Positions 1 through 4,228 of a stretch of DNA of 5,698 bases are shown piece by piece (within the stretch, counting starts at the first letter, position 1; every line of letters starts with the position of its first letter). Made by a program: the position numbers and the translations under genes. The notes beneath the pieces were generated by a model. The model ran no database searches, was not told the DNA's origin, and saw only the letters and a program-made list of their open reading frames with translations. Source of the stretch: an uncultured Bacteroidales bacterium (GTDB lineage: Bacteria; Bacteroidota; Bacteroidia; Bacteroidales; UBA932); NCBI GenBank assembly GCA_902461985.1, contig CABQAB010000142.1, positions 1 to 5,698 on the forward strand, given 5' to 3'.

Positions 1-42
1 TGCTGTCTGCATTTCGGGGCTGTCAATTTTTTGTCTTGTCAT
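1..42 (-). CDS. Possible N-terminus of a further minus-strand gene, cut by the left edge
   Basis: An ATG at 42-40 opens a frame that stays open to the window edge, giving 14 residues beginning MTRQKIDSPEMQ. It lies downstream of the terminator at 85-134 and about 50 nt downstream of a possible Bacteroidales promoter at 94-122, which is what a new transcription unit would look like. No Shine-Dalgarno sequence is obvious, which is normal in this phylum. Fourteen codons are too few to recognise a family or to exclude chance. The other two minus-strand frames contain stops here. No function is proposed. Confidence 0.35.
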   Translation of the reverse strand, partial: MTRQKIDSPEMQTA

Positions 43-84
43 TCTTGATGGATTTCACATCCCCAAGTCCATCATTTCGTCTGC

Positions 85-134
85 AAATAAAAGCAAAATT
101 ATCCGCTGAATGAAGTTTTCAACGGATAATTTGC
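85..134 (-). terminator. Intrinsic terminator of the PLD-EVE gene
   Basis: On the minus strand a 13-bp stem forms between 118-130 and 98-110, with one T.G wobble and a 7-nt loop (111-117). It extends by about four more pairs (93-97 with 131-134) around a single bulged base. The strand then continues TTTTGCTTTTATTTG, a U-rich tail in RNA. It starts about 54 nt after the stop codon at 188. The wobble pairs only in minus-strand RNA (it is a C/A mismatch on the plus strand), which supports the assigned direction. Confidence 0.75.
94..122 (-). promoter_or_regulatory. Possible Bacteroidales sigma-ABfr promoter (TTG - 18 nt - TAATTTTG)
   Basis: Reading the minus strand, TAATTTTG (complement of 101-94) matches the Bacteroides -7 consensus TAnnTTTG exactly. 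A TTG (complement of 122-120) sits 18 nt upstream, close to the expected -33 TTTG and its 19-21 nt spacing. It would drive transcription leftwards toward the ATG at 42. The element lies inside the A/T-rich stem of the terminator at 85-134, so the match may be a by-product of the hairpin sequence. It is the only CAAAnnTA (minus-strand TAnnTTTG) match noticed in the gene-free stretches checked. Confidence 0.3.
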
Positions 135-154
135 AGATAATTTTTAACCGTAGG

Positions 155-165
155 ACTTTGCTTGG
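155..165. repeat. Left copy of an 11-bp direct repeat (ACTTTGCTTGG)
   Basis: This 11-mer is identical to 1415-1425, in the same orientation. The two copies bracket the PLD-EVE gene together with its non-coding flanks. Identity does not extend beyond 11 bp on either side. It could be a target-site duplication, a recombination core or chance. Confidence 0.5.
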
Positions 166-187
166 CAATAAAAAAACTCATATCCAC

Positions 188-1225
188 CTACCTCCGGTTC
201 TCTTCACACACTTTCTGAAACAGATATCTGCCGAACTCGTCAGTGAGTTGAATCTTATCGGAGCCGTACCTCAGTCCATTCAGGTTTTTCTTTCCATTCT
301 TGGTCACAGGCAGATCAAAAGACTCCACATACTTACGTACTATGTCGGTTATGAACAAATTCTTGTAGGGCCAGTTCCCGCCAAGTTCCGGAGTAAGATT
401 CCTGACCTCAAAATACCACGGCCAACGGTCATCAGGTTTGCCTGTATGATATGGTCCGGACAGAACCTGAAATGCGGATATCACTTTTCTGGAGCCTACT
501 CCGTATGCTATCAGGATATCTCCTTCCTTGACGGATTGAGGGCACCTCTTTGAGAAATGTTGTTCATTCTCGTTAGAATAATCTCCTTTGTATACTTTAT
601 TTTCAGCAGAACCTATCGGTTTTATGAAGAATCTTGTTCCTGCTGGAATGTCAACATGATGAACTATATCATCGATGTCAATTTCCGGGACTTGCACCTG
701 CCCCGGAATTTCATGATTCTGCCTATAATCTTCCACACGTTTCATAATCATCTCAAGCTTGTTTCTATCCGCCTCATATTCAGTATCATCGATAAGCTGT
801 CTGTACAAAGATTCTATCTGGTTCCTTTCCCTTGTCAGGCATCCCCATTCATGGTTCGTCTTCTGTCCTTTGCACGTGATATTCGCAGATGTGATTATCG
901 CTCCGGTATAATGTCCGAATTTCCTGAAGATATATACTTTCCCGTGCAGTCTATTGTCTATATAGATTTTCCAATCAATCATATGGGAGGCCATTTCTGT
1001 TGAGAATGACATTAGTGCCTCTATTTTGCTCAGTAGCTCGTCTTGTTTCAGAGTTGTTATAAATGTGACGGATCTGATGTCACTGTTGCCGGCCAAGTCA
1101 TCGGCAAAAGGCCTGAAGTCGTTAAAGCAGAAAGGGCTGGCGACAATCAGTTCATCGGATTCCCTTGCCAAAGCCATTAAGACATCATAATGGCTGTTGT
1201 TTTGAGTGTTGTTAACTAATTCCAT
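188..1225 (-). CDS. PLD-family nuclease fused to an EVE/PUA-like domain (putative modification-dependent restriction enzyme)
   Basis: A 345-residue protein if started at ATG 1225; numbering below uses that start. Residues 12-128 look like a phospholipase-D-type nuclease domain: a strand ELIVASPF near 25, then LHGKVYIF with H94 and K96, then ITSANITCKG with S113 and N115, then NHEWG with E127. This is the single HxK...(S)xN...E pattern of BfiI-like PLD endonucleases, which form one active site from two subunits. The usual Asp of HKD is not evident. Residues 131-167 are charged and helical-looking. Residues about 197-337 resemble an EVE/PUA-fold reader: a GD-I-L-I-AYG strand (G235, D236, Y241), then GSRKVISAFQVLSGPYHTG, then RWPWYFEV (W268, W270). 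EVE domains bind modified bases in DNA or RNA in the families studied. The pairing suggests cutting of modified foreign DNA, which is inferred. A GTG at 1249 is an alternative start adding 8 residues; an in-frame TAA at 1255-1253 excludes anything longer. The gene stands alone between two terminators. A PLD-type RNase or toxin is an alternative. Confidence 0.75.
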   Translation of the reverse strand: MELVNNTQNNSHYDVLMALARESDELIVASPFCFNDFRPFADDLAGNSDIRSVTFITTLKQDELLSKIEALMSFSTEMASHMIDWKIYIDNRLHGKVYIFRKFGHYTGAIITSANITCKGQKTNHEWGCLTRERNQIESLYRQLIDDTEYEADRNKLEMIMKRVEDYRQNHEIPGQVQVPEIDIDDIVHHVDIPAGTRFFIKPIGSAENKVYKGDYSNENEQHFSKRCPQSVKEGDILIAYGVGSRKVISAFQVLSGPYHTGKPDDRWPWYFEVRNLTPELGGNWPYKNLFITDIVRKYVESFDLPVTKNGKKNLNGLRYGSDKIQLTDEFGRYLFQKVCEENRR

Positions 1226-1257
1226 GTTATCTGAATTTATTGTTTTCACAGATTAGA

Positions 1258-1295
1258 GGAAAACAGAAGCAGGGCTGGAAAGAGTCCTGCTTCTG
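1258..1295 (-). terminator. Intrinsic terminator after the DUF4988 lipoprotein gene
   Basis: On the minus strand CAGAAGCAGG (1295-1286) pairs perfectly with CCTGCTTCTG (1273-1264), a 10-bp stem with a 12-nt loop, followed directly by TTTTCCTCT. It lies about 130 nt after the DUF4988 stop at 1426 and would close the glycan locus. The plus strand has no T-run after the hairpin. The T-tract ends just before the start region of the PLD-EVE gene (GTG 1249, ATG 1225), so the hairpin could also limit read-through into that gene. Confidence 0.7.
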
Positions 1296-1357
1296 AGAGT
1301 AAAACAGTTTTGCGGATCAAGTTCAGGCCAGAAAGTTTGCTCGACTTTAATAACCTT

Positions 1358-1421
1358 GCAGGATATAAACACGAATATTTATCTGATAGTTACAATTACT
1401 GTTTCAGTGTTTATACTTTGC
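1358..1421. repeat. Imperfect 15-nt inverted repeat with a perfect 9-bp core
   Basis: TATAAACAC at 1364-1372 is the exact reverse complement of GTGTTTATA at 1407-1415. Beyond a 3-nt mismatch, GCA (1358-1360) also matches TGC (1419-1421), giving 12 of 15 positions. The arms are 34 nt apart. It begins just after the DUF4988 stop and partly overlaps the right 11-bp direct repeat. It could be an operator, an RNA 3'-end structure or an element end. Confidence 0.45.
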
Positions 1422-1425
1422 TTGG
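1415..1425. repeat. Right copy of the 11-bp direct repeat (ACTTTGCTTGG)
   Basis: Identical and in the same orientation as 155-165. It ends on the base next to the stop codon (1426-1428) of the DUF4988 gene, so an insertion here would leave that coding region intact. Confidence 0.5.
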
Positions 1426-3063
1426 TTATTCTGAATAGCCGGTCCAGGAGACAGAAAGAAGGATAACAGGGTCCTTCGCTCCTCTTGAAACAGTTGCATC
1501 GGATGGGTGCAAGTTTGTAAGGACAACGGAGAAATTGCCTGCGGCAGAAACTTCAATATTGTGTTCATATTGTTGCTTTGATACGAAAGAACCATCTCCC
1601 GCGCCAACAACTTCTGTCTTTACAATATTACCTGACGCATCTTTCACATCAACCTGAAACTTCAACTTATTATTAGCGTTTGCGACATTACTTCCATACA
1701 CAATATTAAGCGTGCCGCAACCACCTTCAAGCACAGGTGAACTCAAAGAACCAACTTTGTTATTATTTCCTGACAACACTACTGTCGTTGTAGAGATTGC
1801 ATTCCAATTGCTTGTTTTATATATCAAGCAGTTTTGGAAAGTCCACCCTGCCTTTGATGTCCCTGAAGCATGTATTGTAGTTCCCGCAGCATTGGAAAAA
1901 GTATCCAAATCTGCCGAACCGCCGCTGATAATTGCAGTATGCAGCTGGGTGACAGTTATCTTCTGTGATGTATTGCCGTAGTGGACAGAGACCTCAGCCG
2001 TGCGAGGTTCTGTGCCGTCCACATATTCAGCGGCAGACAAGGTGAGGACTTCGTCCCTGAGAGCCTTTGTGGCAGGGACCACAGTAAGCCATGCATTCTT
2101 AGGATCCGGGTCAATGAATGTGTCCCACTCCAGGTTGGTCTTGATCTCAACCTGGATTTCGCCGCCCTGGGCACCGATGGTGTAGGTATCCTTTGCAAGT
2201 TTGAGCTCGCCCTGCTCGAAAGTAAGGATCTTGGAAGAGGAGAGTCCTTTACCATTGACTGCGACAACGAGTACATCTGCCTTGGCCGGAACTGTTTCAG
2301 GGGCAACAACACGAATTGAACCTGAGGTAGAATTACCCGTAACAGAAACAGTGTAGCCGAAGCCGGCAAAAGCGGTTACTTTTGTCTCCGTATCTCCGGA
2401 AATGATGGTGTAAGGAACGCTTACGGACGTGCCGGACATGATTCCGGCTTCATCGATGTCGATATTGAGCCTGAAAGCCTGCACCTTAGGGATAACGATG
2501 TTGTCGCGTCCGTCCTCAGAGAATACGAAAACAACGCTTTCACCGTCTTCACTTTCCTGGATGTCCTGAATCAGTCCGACGCCTGAATCAGAGCCAGCAA
2601 CCTTGGTCCATTCACCACCGTTAATACGGAACCAGAAACAGCCGTTCTCAACCTTGATTTCAGGAGCCATGGTTGCGGGAATCTTATTCCCATTGTCCAG
2701 CATGAACTCGCCATCAACTGTCCAGTAATATATTCCGTCTTCACCGAGAGTGATGCTGATAGCTGGCTTTTCACCATTTTTAATGATAATTTCACCTTTT
2801 CCATCTGCAAAGATGATTTTGTAACCGCTGCCGTCATCCAAAGGCAACAATTTTTCTATGCGGGTCTCGTCCTGAAAGGCTTTTACCAATTTGGTGACCG
2901 AAGTGACATTGGTCTGGAGATCGGCGAGCTGCTGCTCGACTTTTTTCATGCGCCCTTCAAGATCATCCAACCGGCCGGTCAGCTTGCTGTCGTCGTATTT
3001 CTCACAACCGACGGCAAGAAGCACCGACAAAACCGATGCAAATACTGCTTTAATTATTTTCAT
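1426..3063 (-). CDS. DUF4988/BACON-type surface lipoprotein, putative glycan-binding protein
   Basis: A 545-residue lipoprotein. A signal peptide (residues 1-19) ends in LLAVGC with lipidated C20. The following EKYDD resembles the Bacteroidota lipoprotein export signal, so display on the cell surface is likely. Residues 28-60 form an unbroken heptad coiled coil (L28, L32, L35, M39, V42, L46, L49, V53, V56, V60), probably an oligomeric stalk. Residues about 65-195 match DUF4988, the N-terminal domain found on PL29-type lyases. Two Ig-like domains follow: about 197-284, and a BACON-like one at 285-373 with W313, W325 and a terminal VTQ. Residues about 378-545 are rich in Gly, Ser and Asn with GWTFQNC and GSLSSPVLEGGCG, resembling a jelly-roll carbohydrate-binding or choice-of-anchor domain. 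No lyase domain is visible, so binding rather than catalysis is inferred. It is the last gene of the glycan cluster, 70 bp after the GH18 gene. AGGA lies only 3 nt before the ATG. Confidence 0.8.
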   Translation of the reverse strand: MKIIKAVFASVLSVLLAVGCEKYDDSKLTGRLDDLEGRMKKVEQQLADLQTNVTSVTKLVKAFQDETRIEKLLPLDDGSGYKIIFADGKGEIIIKNGEKPAISITLGEDGIYYWTVDGEFMLDNGNKIPATMAPEIKVENGCFWFRINGGEWTKVAGSDSGVGLIQDIQESEDGESVVFVFSEDGRDNIVIPKVQAFRLNIDIDEAGIMSGTSVSVPYTIISGDTETKVTAFAGFGYTVSVTGNSTSGSIRVVAPETVPAKADVLVVAVNGKGLSSSKILTFEQGELKLAKDTYTIGAQGGEIQVEIKTNLEWDTFIDPDPKNAWLTVVPATKALRDEVLTLSAAEYVDGTEPRTAEVSVHYGNTSQKITVTQLHTAIISGGSADLDTFSNAAGTTIHASGTSKAGWTFQNCLIYKTSNWNAISTTTVVLSGNNNKVGSLSSPVLEGGCGTLNIVYGSNVANANNKLKFQVDVKDASGNIVKTEVVGAGDGSFVSKQQYEHNIEVSAAGNFSVVLTNLHPSDATVSRGAKDPVILLSVSWTGYSE

Positions 3064-3082
3064 GATTCCTATTTTTCAAAAC

Positions 3083-3118
3083 TCCGACTCCGCCCCGGCC
3101 GTCGGGGCCGGAGTCGGA
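3083..3118 (-). terminator. GC-rich intergenic hairpin between the GH18 and DUF4988 genes
   Basis: In minus-strand RNA, 3109-3118 pairs with 3083-3092 (10 bp). After one bulged base (3108), 3104-3107 pairs with 3093-3096, leaving a 7-nt loop. The sequence then reads AGTTTTGAAAAAT, a short and weak U-tract. It starts about 16 nt after the GH18 stop at 3134 and ends about 20 nt before the ATG at 3063. It may be a partial terminator or a 3'-end mRNA stabiliser that lowers expression of the distal gene relative to the enzyme. Which of the two cannot be told from sequence. Confidence 0.55.
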
Positions 3119-3133
3119 ATCAGAATAAATCAA

Positions 3134-4147
3134 CTATTCAGCAAGCCATGTAAGAGCCATGTCGTATGTGATGGTGAATCCGTCTGGAGCAATCACAACG
3201 TCACGGCTTCTGTTACCGTCCTCACAAGCTACCGTCATACCGTCATAAGCGCCATCCGAAATAGCCTGGAATACAGGAAGAGGGTCATTGTCGCTGCGTG
3301 TCCTGAGATTGAAGCACATCATGGCTCCATAACCTTCATTCTTTGTCCTTGACGCATAATTTTGAACAGATGAAGCAGCATAGCTGTCACCAAGATTGAG
3401 TGACATTGGAGACCATTTTGACTTAGGAAGTCCTGTAATGTTGGTACTTGTACGATAAGTTCCGAAATAACCCTGATAAGCATAGTCGATGCAGGCAACA
3501 GCTGCTGCATTGATTGTGCTTGTATTGTTCCAGTCAAAAACTGTGATGAGTTTGTCGGAAGCCATAAGCTCATGCAGCTTAGTGATGATACGGCTGTAGG
3601 AAGTACTGTTTGTTCCAAACCAAGGGTAGTCAGCATACTCATCATCGAAACCGATTCCGTCAAGCCCATAATGTTTGACTACGGCTGCAAGGATAGTTGC
3701 AAACTGGTCTGCCTGAGTGTTTGACATATTTGCAAGTCCTATTCCCTGGTGGTCACCGAGGTTGGTAAGAAGCACTTTGATATCGAGTGCCTGTAAAGGT
3801 CTTACGTAAGTGTCCACTCCGCCGTTCTCAAGGATATTGGCAAGTTTGTCATTCAAGAAAAGCGTCGGACGGGTAGCTCCGTTTACAGTCTCCTTATGGA
3901 TGTTGGCAGCAAAAAGTTCAACAATATCAATAAGACTTCCCCCTGTCTCTTCCAGGTAGTAATCACCTGCATTTAGAGGGTTGACATCGTTTGTCTCCAC
4001 ATAGACAGCCAGAATCGGTGAGTTATCAACGATTGCCTTGGTCATAGGGGGCTGTTCCTCTCCCATTTGAGGAGTTTCGACTTTGTTGCATGCAAAGATG
4101 CTTGTGATTGCAGTTACGCAAACTGCGAGTTTAAAAAACTGTTTCAT
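3134..4147 (-). CDS. GH18 lipoprotein, EndoH/EndoF-type endo-beta-N-acetylglucosaminidase
   Basis: A 337-residue protein predicted to hydrolyse the GlcNAc-beta-1,4-GlcNAc core of N-glycans. A signal peptide ends in SIFAC with lipidated C20. The mature part is a GH18 barrel: ILAVYVETND (strand 1, about 45-54), KVLLTNLGDHQGIG (about 124-137), then YGLDGIGFDDEYADY with D163, D168, D169 and E170. This closely resembles the Streptomyces Endo H active site (YGLDGVDFDDEYAEY, from memory): the proton-donor Glu and the Asp two residues before it are kept, while the middle Asp is Gly166. Later matches to Endo H include DYAYQGYFGTY (about 221-231) and EGYGAMMCFNL (about 271-281). Specificity, high-mannose as for EndoH/EndoF1 or other, cannot be read from sequence. 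The enzyme sits between a pseudo-GH18 and a binding lipoprotein. The ATG at 4147 fits the signal peptide; no Shine-Dalgarno is seen. A chitinase is less likely given the FDDEY signature. Confidence 0.87.
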   Translation of the reverse strand: MKQFFKLAVCVTAITSIFACNKVETPQMGEEQPPMTKAIVDNSPILAVYVETNDVNPLNAGDYYLEETGGSLIDIVELFAANIHKETVNGATRPTLFLNDKLANILENGGVDTYVRPLQALDIKVLLTNLGDHQGIGLANMSNTQADQFATILAAVVKHYGLDGIGFDDEYADYPWFGTNSTSYSRIITKLHELMASDKLITVFDWNNTSTINAAAVACIDYAYQGYFGTYRTSTNITGLPKSKWSPMSLNLGDSYAASSVQNYASRTKNEGYGAMMCFNLRTRSDNDPLPVFQAISDGAYDGMTVACEDGNRSRDVVIAPDGFTITYDMALTWLAE

Positions 4148-4186
4148 AGTGAAATTAGTTTTAATAATTAATTAAAAATATATAGC

Positions 4187-4200
4187 CAGGCAAATGCCTG
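4187..4200. other. Small hairpin in the gap between the two GH18-family genes
   Basis: CAGGC (4187-4191) pairs with GCCTG (4196-4200) around a 4-nt loop. On the plus strand it is followed by AACTTTTTTT (4201-4210), which looks like a weak terminator, but no plus-strand gene ends here. On the minus strand a less regular A/T-rich stretch follows. The 81-bp gap has no recognisable promoter, so the two genes are probably co-transcribed. Confidence 0.35.
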
Positions 4201-4228
4201 AACTTTTTTTGAATATACGATATCAGCA

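Larger units (their letters stand above)
1250..1425. other. Non-coding gap between the glycan locus and the PLD-EVE gene
   Basis: No credible gene is seen in these 176 bases. The gap holds the terminator at 1258-1295, the inverted repeat at 1358-1421 and the right copy of the 11-bp direct repeat at 1415-1425. A search for the Bacteroidales -7 motif TAnnTTTG on the minus strand found no match, so the promoter of the PLD-EVE gene is not identified. Confidence 0.7.

Noticed and set aside
119..181. 20-codon minus-strand frame starting 6 nt after the PLD-EVE stop
   Set aside because: Its 3' end runs into the terminator stem, the product has no recognisable features, and there is no ribosome-binding signal.
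110..1003. Two plus-strand open frames of 147 and 148 codons (110-553 and 557-1003)
   Set aside because: They lie antisense to the PLD-EVE coding region, show no recognisable domains, and the minus-strand frame has clear nuclease motifs.
1956..2837. Alternative minus-strand frames (1956-2369, 2571-2837) and plus-strand frames inside the DUF4988 gene
   Set aside because: They overlap the well-supported 545-residue lipoprotein in other frames and have low-complexity Ser/Leu/Arg-rich products typical of shadow frames.
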